Positions 46,206-57,784 of a stretch of 64,000 nucleotides of DNA are shown in pieces. Both the position numbers and the translations under genes were made by a program. A model generated the notes under the pieces. It did not search any database. It was not told the origin of the DNA and worked only from the letters and a program-made list of their open reading frames with translations. The DNA lies in contig AZLU01000001.1 of the NCBI GenBank assembly GCA_002224055.1, positions 349,329 to 413,328 of the forward strand. The letters are read 5' to 3'. How positions within the stretch are numbered: position 1 is the stretch's first letter; each line of letters begins with the position of its first letter. Source of the stretch: Pezizomycotina sp. ARF18. Its lineage: Eukaryota > Ascomycota.

Positions 46206-46529
46206 ATGCAGGCCTCTCTTGTTGCTCTCCTCTCCCTCCTCGCAACTGCCGCTGTTGCCTCTCCGTCCTCAGGGTGATCCAGAGCAGCCGTGCACTACTA
46301 CCAAGTACCTCTTCCCTCACTTCAACCTCTCGCCAACCACCACTGTCTACGCGGCTACTGCTACTGCTATTAACGCGCTTGACTGCGGTGGCTGCGTCGT
46401 ACACCTGGTCAACCGTCTTGGCCACGGTCCCGTCCGCACATCACCGCCACTGTTACCAGCGAGGCCACTACCACTCTTCAGATGAACCAGTGCACGGAGA
46501 CCAACGCCGTCGACAGCACACTTTTCTAA
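46206..46529 (+). CDS. Small secreted protein
   Basis: ATG at 46206 opens MQASLVALLSLLATAAVASP, a clear signal peptide with cut after VAS. After one shift of frame near 46275 the mature part reads GDPEQPCTTTKYLFPHFNLS, TTTVYAATATAINALDCGG and CVVHLVNRLGHGPV, then after a second change (near 46437) HITATVTSEATTTLQMNQC and a stop at 46527. Four or five cysteines, Thr-rich beta-type sequence, about 110 residues: the type of small fungal cell-wall or secreted protein with a TxTxT core. The TATA box and CA-rich leader are intact. Family name unknown. Confidence 0.6.
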
Positions 46530-47074
46530 ACACGTCTCAACATCCTTGTCGACGATCGCGAGTTGATCATCCGGTGTAGCACTGTACAACATCATCATGA
46601 GTTAAATAAAAGTTTTGCTTTCGGGGGTTAAGTGGCATTAAAATACTAACGGAAAAGAAAAAAGTTTTGCATTTTTCAACTGAAGAAAGAACGGGGAAAA
46701 CGGATCCATAATAAGTCTGAACCCTCCCTCTCTTACAGGATTCAGAATAACGGATTCGTCAGGATTGTAGAAAAGAAAAAGAAGTTGGTGTTTTTTCCTG
46801 TATTTAATGCATCGCGAAGCCTGTTCATTAGGATACCACTAGTACACTTAAGTAATAGTAATTAATAGTAATATAAATCGAACATCTTCATGAAATTACC
46901 GTTGTCTATTAATTTCTATTCATAAGTCAAGTAATGTTTGGGGTATCAATATTATTGTCCTGATCCGGGGAAATCTAATCTAAATAATTTTGTCCTAAGC
47001 TACCAGTACAACTAGGATGGTCTAGAGTCTTGCGATGATCTTATAAACTTTTCAAGTTCATCGAGGCGAGACTT
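46530..47074. other. Convergent intergenic region
   Basis: 3' flanks of the secreted-protein genes at 46206 (plus) and 48041 (minus). AT-rich; no gene seen. Confidence 0.5.
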
Positions 47075-48041
47075 TTAGAATAAATTAGAGAGGATACCGC
47101 CAAAGATACCACCGGCACCAGAGCCGCCAGCACCTGCTGAGCCTCCTGCACCTGCAGCGCCACCGCCGGTAATGCCCGAGAGAAGGCCACCCAAAATACC
47201 ACCCGATCCACCTGCACCGGCGCTACCTCCAGCTCCAGAGCTACCACCAGCAGCAGCCCCACCACTAGCTTGCAGTTAGCAACAACATCTGCGCCGTCCT
47301 TCATAGCCTTCTGCACCTCCTGCATGCACTTGTTAACGGCATCAGAAAGGGCCTGGTTGCCTTGAACTCCCGCTCCAGAAGATTGCTGGTTCGACTGAGC
47401 CGATTGTTGACTACCCTGGACATTCCCTGAACCTTGAGATTGAACCCCATTTTGTGACTGTTGAGCGTTTTGCTCCTGACCCTTGTTGAACATTACCCCC
47501 ATTCTGCGATCCATTAGCGGCACCTTGTTGCACGCCGCCAGCATTCTCCGATCCGTCGGCGGCACCGCCCTGTTGGACGTCGCCACCAGCCTGCGACTCA
47601 CCGGCGGCACCACCCTGTTGGATATTACCACCGGCCTGCGATCCACCAGCGGCAGCTTGTCCGCTACCACCACCTTGGAGCGCCGTTAGCGCCGCCATGC
47701 TCTGATTAAGGCCGCTAAGCACCGTATCGCGATCCTGGGGGGAGGCGTTCTGCCCCGAGATGATGGACTTGGCGATGTTTCCGATGGCCCCGTTTGCGGC
47801 GTCGATCCCTTGCTGGCACTGAGAAATCTGCGCCTGCGTGGCTTGGTCGTTGGGGTCCGCCGCGGCCTGCATGTCTTTCAAAGCGGACTTGGCTTAGACA
47901 TGTCGCCGACGATGGCGGCTCGGGCGATGTTGCACTGGATGTTACCGATCTGGCGGGTCTGTAAGACGCCGGAAGGTGCAGCCGAGGCGAAACCGGCGAG
48001 GAGCACGGTAGAAATGGAAGCGATGAAGCGACACGGACCAT
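47075..48041 (-). CDS. Secreted Gln/Gly/Ala-rich repeat protein
   Basis: ATG at 48041 leads, after one frame change, to RFIASISTVLLAGFASAAP, a signal peptide, then QTRQIGNIQCNIARAAIVGD. A helical domain follows: ALKDMQAAADPNDQATQAQ, CQQGIDAANGAIGNIAKSII, DTVLSGLNQSMAALTALQ. Then a tandem repeat region with a roughly 14-residue unit (GGNIQQGGAAGESQA, GGDVQQGGAADGSEN and further copies), a Gln/Ser-rich segment (NVQGSQQSAQSNQQSSGAG), a second helical piece ALSDAVNKCMQEVQKAMKDG, and a Gly-rich C-terminus (GAGGSAGAGGSGGILGG) ending SNLF-stop at 47075. About 320 residues, likely a cell-wall or surface protein. Frame changes near 48030, 47890, 47500 and 47275. Not assigned to a family. Confidence 0.65.
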
Positions 48042-50783
48042 GTTTGCGGATTTGTGTATTGTTTCTTTTCTTGAAGAGACTTGGGAAAAAAATGTACTGA
48101 AAATGAACGAAAGAAGAGAAGGTATGAAATAAAATTTTGGAAAAATGTCTTATCAAAAGAACTATGAAGGCTCCGGGCCGTTGAAGAAGTGAAGAAGAAA
48201 AGAAGCAAAGGAAAGAATAGGAGACCTGGAGCTCAATGTTGATGCTGAGGATAAGGAATCGAATTCATCAGGGGAATCAACGGATATTTAAATTCGAAAG
48301 CGACGCTTTTGTTTATAAATAACTGATGGGTGGGTTAACGGATGAACAGGCCATGGTCCAGATAGATTGAAGAAGTGTCAATCGTGGCTGAGAACAATAG
48401 CAGCTTACGCGAACACGTCCTGTCCACACATAGGTCGGGTATGTATTCCAAGATGTGCCCTGACACATATGACAGTATAGCCAAATACGATCCGTATTTT
48501 GGAACTGAGCGATAAGCATCCCCCAGATAACCCTATAGCCGTAATAATTTGTTTTAATTCCGAAAGGTTCGAACAAAATGTTCCCGGAAACTCATGTCAC
48601 TGATTTGCGAAAGGGCGGTGCAGGGAACTTTAGGCTGCAGGGGAACGCGAGCCCGCAAAAGTGGGCGATGACTTCAGCCAAAAAGTCGGTGGGAAACGGT
48701 CCATTATTCAATAGTGCAAGTTTTCCCCTGGTGGGGCGGTTGAAAACATGGCGAAACATAAATAATAGGGGTCTTGGATGATATTCTATAGGTCTGTTGC
48801 GTAGGAATGCTCTTGGGGTTGTTTTGGATTTATGATACAACGCTGTCCATGGATCATCATTTTCCCCACTTGGGAGGTTCGAAGCAAAGTCGGAGCGGCC
48901 GGGTATCGACACCAAGCTTGGGTGTCTGTAATATCATTCTGGGGGAATCGGATGAAGTCAAGTGGACCCGAAATTACTGCAATATCGTGCAAGATTATTG
49001 TAGGGCGCGGGCTACAGAAACTGACCATTTTCAGCGTGGTTCGTGGTGCCGAGAACCTCGTATTAGCAGCGTCGAACCGGCTTAAGCGGTTTCGAAACCG
49101 TTGCTATTCTAGAACACGCGAACAGAATATGGAAGGTTGAAGCATCTGCCTGGAACAATCTGAATGCGAAGTGGATCAAATCTCACGAGCATTCATGCAT
49201 ATTTGGATAGGCGAGAGTCATGATCAGGAACCAACAGAAACCATGACTTGAAGCCATTGAGGACGGTTTTCGATGCCATTGTACGGAATCATGCACGGCT
49301 TGAAATGGCAAGTGGCTATGCGTATTTTACGAAATCCTTTCCTGAGTGGGTAGTGAATCTCAGGTGGTATAACAGGCAGGCGAGTACTTGTGAAAGAGAC
49401 TGATTTCAGTACCTTTGATATTAATCCGATCTTTCTCATGTGGACTTGCATCGACAGACCAACTTGCCCAATATGATATAGAGTGGGGAGTTCACAAACT
49501 AAAACGGCCCTGATATCGGACCGAATTGTAAGTGTTTAATGATAGAGTGTGGTTATATCCCTAGCGAGCCTGGGCAATAACTTTATGCCGAATTTCCGGT
49601 GGTGGAGCGGGGTTTCCACTACTTCACTTGAAGGTGGAACCACGTTGGCACGGAATATTCGAAAAACACAATGACTTAGAACTTATAAGCTTTTCCATGA
49701 CCTCACGGAAAGAAGAAATATGTATCCGAGAAACATGTTCGTCTTAGAAATGTCTAGTTACGTTGACCTTATGATCGCGGATTTAAGGGACTCCCGACCA
49801 TGACGAACCCACAGAACTGCTATCTGGACCCTGACATTCCCCAACTCAAAAGCCCTGAGCTTTTCAGTGCTGCTAGGAGAGAGGCAAATTTGAGCGTCTC
49901 GGATATAAGGTGACACTCCAGGGCGCCAGGCATCGTAGAAGGCCTCCACTTAATTTCGAATCGCTGAGGTCAAAGCGCCTCGGCATTTTCTGGCACTCTA
50001 TCTGCGACTGTTCTAAAAAGAGTGGGCTGGTAAACGGTCTCATTCCGTGGGGTTTACAATAGAGTTAACGGTTCCCACCGTAACGCCAGCCGAAACCGTG
50101 ACTGCAAATAACTCTCTGGGTCTGAACTATACTAGCTGTCGAAATCCGGGAGTAGAGTCCAAGTGGTATGATCTTTACGAGCGATCGATGGATGGTTTTA
50201 TGGCAGCTAGAAGAAAATTCTAGCAAATTCCAACCCCGGATGAGCTTGCGTTTACTGCCGTGTCTTGCCGTGAGGTACTGGTAACAGGGATGATGAGGCT
50301 TAAACCTAGAAGCAATTTATCGAATTCGCCTCCCAACCACATCCTCAAACGGAAAAAATGTGCCGTGGGATAATCCGGAGGCGTAGGTGGTTGCTATCTC
50401 GAGTAATGTCCTTTTATTGGGAAAGAAAGCAAGAGGAAAGTTTTTTGTGACTTAGCGCTACGGACAGAGCTGTAAGAAGCAATAGATATCTAAATCATAA
50501 TAGTACACTTCAATCGGAATTTTCTAGGAGATTCATCTTGAGCTTTCGGTGATGAATAGCTAGCTCCATTTTCGAGATATTTCGGGTTTCAGTGGCTTGG
50601 TCCCGTTTATGTCCTTCATTCGTTACTCTCGGGCTGTAGCTTGAATATAGAACCCATATCCTCGCTATCTTCGAAATTGACACTAGTTCTCGGACCCGTA
50701 GTTTTTCCCCACCTTGCTGGATACCCACTTTCATCTCCTTTGTGTCAACCCATGGGATGACCTTTTCCTCATTCGTCCTCCGA
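48042..50783. other. Gene-poor region of 2.7 kb
   Basis: The minus frame 49758-49949 (MEAFYDAWRPGVSPYI) has some coding character but no continuation. Frames at 48578-49140 and 49224-49451 lack motifs. No gene called. Confidence 0.35.
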
Positions 50784-52074
50784 TTACAATGTCCTTTTCC
50801 ACGGCTTGTGCCCGGCCATACCGACGTTACGCTTTTTCAAATCCTCCCATCCTGTCTTGTGGCCATTCGCGATAATCCTACCTCGCTCTCGGCAAGGTCA
50901 CTCTCCATCTTCTCGAGCTGCTGGAAAGTTGGTGTTGGGAACTGCGGATAAATGACCCTCGCGTTGATGTGCACGATCGCGCATTCTTCCTTTCCGCCAA
51001 GGTAACCGCGATCACGGTAGTATAACTAACTCGTACTCATTGATATCATCGCGAAGAATGTGGGCATCTAAATGGCCAATTCTCGGATCCTTTGGAGCTT
51101 GCCAACACACTGTTTCATATATTTGTTAGAAGTGGTGATCACGTCTTGATTGGAGATGCAGAGCGCTTACGAAAGACTTCCCCAGGATTGTTAGCTGCGT
51201 GGTGAACCATGTTGAAGTTCAGCGGGTATTCAGTGTCATCCCCAGGATCCTCCTGAGCTAGTTTGAGGATTGGTGCCCAGCCATTGAAAGTCACGCTGTT
51301 CATGATTTGAGTGGTAATGGCATGCTTTTAGTATATCTCACCGGTACCTAAACTGGCTTCTCCGGATGGAGGACGGCGCACTTACTCTTTGAAATTATGA
51401 CCCCTCAACGTACTCTTGAGCTTATCCTTCACTGTCTTTAGAAGCCCCTTTCTGGTGCTTGTGTAGTACCAGGGTCTATATAGGCCGTAGCCGCGGAACC
51501 GGTTATGCGCTGTGGTATCCCGACCTATCTCTGGTTTCTCGCCACCTGCGAATCCCAAAAATCCCATTCTCTTCATAACTTCGGGGGAGGACAAACTGCC
51601 GTGCTTCTTGTATTTGTACGCTGGGTAATGCGCCATGTTGGCTAAAGTCCAGTCCTTCGTCATGTCGCCGATGTCGCCTTGCTTTAATCCACCGGACGGC
51701 TTGCACGGAAAGGATTTGCAAGGCCCTCAGATGCGCCAGGGTTATGGAAAGCTACCCATGTTGAGGCCAGAAGCGGTCCTCGCGTGATCGTTGGGATGCG
51801 GGGCTATCTGTGAAGCGCAAAGAGTAATCGACATTTTTCTGAGGACGAGGTGCGCCTTCGTCATATGGCAACTGCCCAGCAACTATACGGGATTTAGGAG
51901 GATAGATGGATCAGTCGCGTATACATTAGAAAAAGGCGATGTCAAGACACAACTCACGAGTCCATCCATCAACTGCAGCCTTCGGGTAGCCGGGAATTGT
52001 GCGGCAGGACTAGCTAAATATAAGCCGGAAACCCCAGCGGCAATCAGTGCCGGGAGCAGCAAGGATGCCTTCAT
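50784..52074 (-). CDS. Secreted protein of unknown family, at least four exons
   Basis: ATG at 52074 opens MKASLLLPALIAAGVSGLYL, a signal peptide. Exon 1 ends LQLMDGL at a GTGAGT donor; exon 2 starts after TATAG (near 51890) with GQLPYDEGAPRPQKNVDYSL and RFTDSPASQRSREDRFWPQH. Later blocks are WVAFHNPGASEGLANPFRAS, DWTLANMAHYPAYKYKKHGS, AHNRFRGYGLYRPWYYTST and a GTAAGT donor after RGHNFK. The next exon has MNSVTFNGWAPILKLAQEDP and EYPLNFNMVHHAANNPGEVF, and a further intron (GTAAGC to ACAG) joins in frame to LCWQAPKDPRIGHLDAHILR. The C-terminus is YLGGKEECAIVHINARVIYP and ends PWKRTL-stop at 50784. About 350 residues, few cysteines. Splice sites are good; two or three frame changes. I do not recognise it. 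Confidence 0.6.
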
Positions 52075-52859
52075 GCCTTTGTACAGATCTATGATAACTG
52101 GGATTATCAGAGGATCGGAACAAGGCAGAGTAAGAAGCTCGGGTTGGAACAATCATCGCGCCCTACGAAGTAGTTGCCCACCGCCTCCATTTTATAGTGA
52201 ATTCTCTCAAGCGATTATTTGTTTCTATATGTGCGCATATTTCCAATTTTCTTGAAAACATCACCAAGTCTATGCTGAGATAATTTGCACCCTTTGGGGC
52301 TTGGGCAGAAGCCAAGGCCGAGTCGGCATTAGAATGTCAATACAGTACCAATAATCTACCCACTCATATTGCCTCAGATCGTGCTCCCAATGTCAGAGCA
52401 ACGAGTATAAAAACTTCCCTTCATGTAGTAAGACCAAGCCTTTTTTATGTATCGTCATTGGCTTTATACACTGTCAGAGCACAGTGTAATAAGGGACCTC
52501 GTTCCCCCCATCCATCTCCATGAACTGGAACCATCATCGAATATACATCAATCTACACATCGAACTCTCATATCTTCCAGTGTTCCAACATACACTATAC
52601 TTCTTTGCTTCACGAAATGCCAGAAAAACGCGATTTTCAAGCATTGATCTGTAGTGTATAGCCTTGTATCGTCATCAACTTCGACAATAAGAATATATCA
52701 CTCGTTCCCTGCGCAACTGATCGACGTCGCCATCCCTTTGATGGTACAGTGACAGTGACAACCTGAGCTCCTCAAAAGTCTCGTTTACAGCTCCAACACA
52801 AACGTTCACTACCACGTATGATGGCTAATAAGCCTTGGTTCGGGGCAGTGTCTATCGTA
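52075..52859. other. Intergenic region
   Basis: No gene seen. A short plus frame at 52447-52647 has no motif. Confidence 0.4.
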
Positions 52860-53399
52860 GTCGTTCATGTAGGTTCACGCAGCAAAGCCGCGAGGCGCCG
52901 GCAGGCATTCGTCGCCGCAGCTCACGGTTTCTCTTCAGGGTTTTGGAAACAACCTTCCAGTCCAGGATGATACAATTATCAAGTTCCTTGTAATCGCCCG
53001 AACCTAAATGGTGGCGAGATACATTGCAAGCCCATAAACCACGCAAGACTGCGGGTCATGGATGTAGCTCGCCACTCTGCAATCGGCGGGTGCGTTTTGC
53101 TGAATTGAAAACATGAATGCGACCCCGATTCATCTGGTAAGTTGTACGGTGCCCGATCTTAGTTTGTATAAGTTGAACTGATAAAGTTTCTTTCTGTGTA
53201 CAGCCTGGTGCGATGATTTCGAGCAATGTTGCCTCGAGTGTTTCAATTTCCTTGGGCTGGCTGGTCACTTCGACGGCGAGAGTTCAGAGGACGGGGACGA
53301 GGATGAGAATGAAGATGTTGACGACGATGAAGATGGCCACAAAGATAAAGGTGAAGACACTAAAAAGGTGAATACGAGGACGGGAAAGGCGAAGATGTA
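52860..53399 (+). CDS. Cys-rich acidic-tail protein, partial paralogue
   Basis: Only a C-terminal part is visible. Before the intron: GCSSPLCNRRVRFAELK and HECDPDS, with an intron from a GTAAGT donor (near 53137) to a TACAG acceptor (about 53203). After it: WCDDFEQCCLECFNFLG, then GESSEDGDEDENEDVDDDED and a stop at 53397-53399. The pattern matches the end of the gene at 54129-56190, where WYDYFDEICLNCHDY is followed by a Glu-rich tail. Cysteine pairs suggest zinc binding. No start can be placed; it may be a truncated copy. One frame change lies near 53110. Confidence 0.45.
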
Positions 53400-54128
53400 G
53401 ATGAAAAAGAGGGGAAGGATGCAAGCAAAGAAGAAAAGGATGGAAACTTATGGACAGCCGAATTCACATTCCGCGCGAGAAAACTCTTGAGAATACCAAA
53501 ACCTAAATGTATACATTGGCCACGTAGTTTGGTATATCAAGTTGTCCTCTAGACTTCGGGTCAGGGCTCCTGAAGCTCTGGGATGTTGTGCATCCTCAAG
53601 ACCAATTTATGTTTTCTACTCCGAGTAGTCTAAACCGAATGATTATCATAGTCATTGTATGAATTTTCAGCTTCAGTTCAAAGGCTTTCTCTCCGCTGCT
53701 AGAGCAATATATTGGCCTTCCTCCATGCGCCGGGTCAATGTATGACTAGGCGCTCGGGCGGGAGACGTCTTCACGCGTTTCCGCGTGGTTAAGTTCTAGT
53801 CGCGTGTTCACGTGCTCTGCGGAACCAAGCCGCTGGTGAAAATAAAATCGCGCGGCGGACCCAATTTCAGCTGGAAGCTACAGCTACTCCAGAGAGTGTA
53901 CTGTACCCGCTGGTAGCCATTACCTTTCAGCTGAACTGCTAAAACGTATCACGGCGGAGTCTCTCTAAATCCTATATTATTTATTTTACTCAGGGCGGTC
54001 CAGGATGAAGAGCACTGCTTCACCATTGTCCTTCACGGTACAAAAACTTCTTCGAGATGCCTGACCGTGCATCGCACCGCTGGAATCCCTCCCGGATTCA
54101 TGTTATCCTGCCGCGACAATGATTATCG
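53400..54128. other. Intergenic region
   Basis: No gene or repeat seen between the two related Cys-rich genes. Confidence 0.4.
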
Positions 54129-56190
54129 TTGGTAGCCTCCCCTTTCCAGACCTTGAACACTCTAACGGTACTTGAACAAATTAAAGTCGCAGTCGAAAAA
54201 ATCCCTCCCGAAGGAGTATTCTTCGTCAGTAGGTCCTTCGAAGTAACGTATTCACGGTTATGGGAAAGGCGATTAGAAGTGTTTTTACAAAGACTTGAGG
54301 TCTATTTTCCGGAGGATTCTGAGGATCAGCCGTGACAGTATACGAAGACCTCAGTGGGCAAACACGCTATAGGATACGCGTGGAATAATCCTGAACTAGC
54401 CCCATGTTCAAGATCCGGACCAACTCCGTGCCTAACGTTGTTAAATCTTGATTACACACACATCCAGTCTTACACGCTGTGGCTCATAATAGAAGCATTT
54501 GGCTCAAATTGCAAAGTTGTCAGTCGTGGGTTGCAAAAAACTTGATCTAACAAGTATCAATGATCGGTGGAGGCACTTCCTGCTTTACAGCGACTTAAGG
54601 TAAAAGAATCAAACTATTGTCAATGTCCCCGACTCCTCAGTTTTTGTGACTATCGCATTTTAAGCGTAGCTACTAACTAACCGCTTCTTTCGTCTTCTCA
54701 GATCTGGATGATATCTGATATCGGAACATCCGAACCCGTATGTTTTGGAAAGCTCTGGATCCTATGGATCAAGATACTCAATCGAAATAACCGAAGGGCT
54801 AGAGCGGCGCTATGAGCTAAACACTGTTATTTGTAAAAATGAAACCCACGGAGTTGGAACGCGTTACGAATACTTAACCAAGAAGGTTTTGGCACACGCT
54901 TTATGGCAAACTTGCGCGCTTTGTTCAAGGAGACTAAGAGTACAGGACTGTCGAGTCTGTCGCCTCAGGAGGACTTGCGAGCTGTGTTTGCTGTAAGTGA
55001 ATATTTATTGCATCCCTTTTGGGATTTCTTCACGGCTATTACTGAAAAATCGCTAATAGAAAACTTTGTATAAAATGACCAAGCCAGGCTAACAGGGACC
55101 TCTCATACTCAACCCTAGATACTACTGCGAGGATTGTAACCCATGGCTCGGGATGCCTACGGAAAGTTAACTGCTTTTAGACGACGTGCACAGCTTCGAC
55201 GTTCCTGATACGTGATGACCCAAGCTCAAATACCAGTGATAGCGAGGTTGTCACGATAAGCTGTGGAGCTTAGAACATAATATAATACACGGGGAGCACT
55301 GCTATCATTCTAAGTGAGTCGCTAAAGAAAGGGTCCTCTATCCGGAAAAATGAGTTGCAAGGTTGAGTACCAGCAGATCGATACGATGAGATTTGGAACG
55401 AACATGCAGGTGTTTAAGCGAGCTCAAAAAGGAATCATCACCGACAGATGCTAAGTGCAATTTTGCGGGACGAAAATATGCCCATGGGAGGCATCCGATA
55501 GCCTATGCCGTAAATGCGACCAGCTCTTGTGTGGTAGACACTCATGTTGTTGGGGCGAAGTGATACAATGTTCCCGCTGCGAGAAATCATGGTGCATGGT
55601 CAGAAAAATAACTTTTTCCGTTCCCTTTTCACTCAATCAAGAATATATTCTGATATTCAAGCTTTCTGAGGCATGGCTCTCCCCCTCGACTGAAAACACA
55701 GGAGCACAAACCTGATAAAGTTGCGGTTACACATGCTGTTCCCCAAGTTGCAATCAGTGGTGCTGCTACGATGTGTTAAAAAGAACGATTGCAATCCAGA
55801 ATCCAGTGGTATTCTGAGAGTCTGCTGATTAGCCTCTCTTCCATCTTGTATTTTATCTTCGTTACATGATATGTATGTCCATTGCTATGTATTGGCGTTC
55901 AAGAGTGGTACGATTATTTCGACGAAATATGCCTTAACTGTCACGACTACAGGGAGCAAAGAAATCATCTGCCCGGAGAAGACCCTGAAAGAGAAGAAGA
56001 AGAGGACGAGGAAGAAGAAGAAGAAGAAGAAGAAGAAGAAGAAGAAGAAGAAGAAGAAGAAGAAGAAGGACGAGGAGGAGGAGGATGAGGACGAGGAGGA
56101 AGAGGACGAGGAGGAAGAAGAGGAAGGAGATGAAAATAAGAAGGGCGATAGTGATCTTGGGGTGGAAGAGCCTGAGCTTGAGGGTAGCTA
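54129..56190 (+). CDS. F-box/LRR-like protein with Cys-rich zinc-binding C-terminus and Glu-rich tail
   Basis: In order: IKVAVEKIPPEGVFFVSRS near 54190; an LRR-like strip TLLNLDYTHIQSYTLWLII then LSVVGCKKLDL with DRWRHFLLYSDL near 54440-54590; ERRYELNTVICKNETHGVGT; then a cysteine-rich region: WQTCALCSRRLRVQDCRVC, RRTCELC, YYCEDCNPWLGMPT, ICPWEASDSLCRKCDQLLCG, CSRCEKSWCM, CGYTCCSPSCNQWCCYDV and, after an intron ending TTCAAG, WYDYFDEICLNCHDYREQR. A (GAA)n tract then encodes a Glu tail. Repeated CxxC pairs suggest several zinc sites, as in fungal F-box proteins that recruit substrates to SCF ubiquitin ligases, but an F-box helix itself is not visible. Introns near 54990 and 55800 have good donors. 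Several frame changes, including in the GAA tract. Confidence 0.6.
56003..56068 (+). repeat. (GAA)n microsatellite encoding poly-Glu
   Basis: About 20 GAA units within the acidic tail of the Cys-rich gene. In the frame of the upstream domain it is poly-Glu; in the neighbouring frame poly-Lys, which I regard as a shadow. Confidence 0.9.
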
Positions 56191-56191
56191 G

Positions 56192-56477
56192 CCTACGAGT
56201 TAGATGCAAAGATATTCCGGTAAGATTTGCCAGTAGATCATTATTGAGCAATTGACTATATCGTATGCAGTGGCAGGGTTCTGATTAAGTACCCAAATCT
56301 GCGCATTATTCGAAGTTTTCAAAGGATTATGCTATTAGAATAAAAACGTTAACGGCACCTTCAGAATGTTATGTTAAACATCACAGGATAATCCGAAAGG
56401 ACAAAGCACAAATTTCTACTACCACCATTAATCAGTCTTGTCTATGATCAATGTTCAAGAACCCATTCTGTTTCTTC

Positions 56478-56521
<44 letters not shown>

Positions 56522-56785
56522 GTCTGGCAGTTTTTATCATCCGCAGCATGCTGCGCCACTATAAGAGTTTCTCGCAGTGGTTGGTTGGTGCGTCCATGTC
56601 AGCCTCGCGTAGTCGGGAATTGACTCACCTCAATCCACCAAAACGCGTGATCACATGTAGAGGCAAAGTGACGAATCTTGGGATTTATAACCAAGAAGCT
56701 GCCCTTATAAATGGGTATTTCGAGCTTACCCTGTTCAACAATCCTTCAATTCTGTCAGTTTCGGTCTGCAAACATAGAAAACAAG
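56192..56785. other. Intergenic region with long T run
   Basis: A homopolymer of about 42 T lies at 56479-56520. No gene seen. Confidence 0.6.
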
Positions 56786-57784
56786 ATGTACAAAGAACTA
56801 GAACCTCAGAAGGCTGGGGAAATATGTCAAAGGCGTCGTCGCCTTCCTGGCGAGATTATCATGATAGTAAGGGAACTACTCACAACACCGTAACCCTCCG
56901 GCTTTTTTTTTGACAATCGTATAGATCTGTAGGCTAGCAGCGATTGATGACCTCGAAACTCTCAAAGCTATCAGACTCACAAGCAGAGTCGGGCGCGACT
57001 GCTTCCCGAGAGCTAAAATATTCTACACGCTCACGCTGAACAAGAACCGCCGCCATGCAGCGGACAAGATTCGCGACTGGGAAGACTTATGCTCCTCAGA
57101 TACGTCCGTACCGTCAGCATCTGCAGCTCCTCTTTCGAGGCACCTTCGCGGGACGTTGTGCTCTCTGATGACACCGCGACCGATGCAAAAACCGGAGAGA
57201 AAGTCCGGACTATTCGCCTTCTCTATGCTGCTGCATGGGATGATCTATACGATGAAAAGCCGTCGCCGACCGATCTGGTCGAAGGCAAGGTGCCGCTTAA
57301 GACCGATAGCTACCAAAACAACGAGCCGTTTGCGAAAACCGGCAGCGCTTCTAAGAAATTCGTGGCTTTTGTTATATACGCCTTACGTCTAGCAGCTCGC
57401 TACGCAGAACGGCCCCTAAAAGTCGAGATTAAGACGGACCAATCCGACGACGACGTTCTTCAGATTCCGTTCATCAAGCTAGGACCGAAGTTTCGGTACA
57501 GCCACGACGCTAATCCCTCCGGAGCTGGTTCTCCAGCTTCCTGAAGAGTGCCACTGTGCTGTGGCCGCCATCATGGCCAACCCGAACGTCATGGTCGAGG
57601 AACTCATACCCGGTAGTATCATATCCACGCGGAAGGTCGAAAGACCGCGATGATCGCCGACGTTGCTTTCAGCGCCAAGTATTTCAGTGATATTTGGCAA
57701 AGGCTCGAACCAGGTTTTCATGCAGAGAGGCGGAGAAGAATGAATGACTTCATCGTAGATTCAGACGACGAATCCGATTATTAG
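56786..57784 (+). CDS. F-box protein
   Basis: ATG at 56786 opens MYKELEPQKAGEICQ, and RRLPGEIIMIVRELLTT is the first F-box helix (LPxEIIxxIxxxL), the Skp1-binding part of SCF ubiquitin-ligase adaptors. After a short break the frame resumes with AIDDLETLKAIRLTSRVG and RDCFPRAKIFYTLTLNKNR, the rest of the F-box-type N-terminal region. Then come YVRTVSICSSSFEAPSRDVV, RLLYAAAWDDLYDE, FVAFVIYALRLAARYAERP, LIPPELVLQLPEECHCAV, then AFSAKYFSDIWQRLEP and the acidic end FIVDSDDESDY, with stop at 57782-57784. About 310 residues. Three or four frame changes. It lies directly after the Cys-rich F-box/LRR-like gene on the same strand. Confidence 0.65.

Noticed and set aside
48578-49140. Overlapping plus and minus frames of 67 to 107 codons
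   Set aside because: No domain, no signal peptide and no consistent strand; probably intergenic.
55871-56191. Poly-Lys frame and the opposite poly-Leu frame over the GAA tract
   Set aside because: The upstream cysteine-rich domain enters the tract in the poly-Glu frame; the others are shadows of the microsatellite. The acidic codons after the tract probably belong to the same tail.
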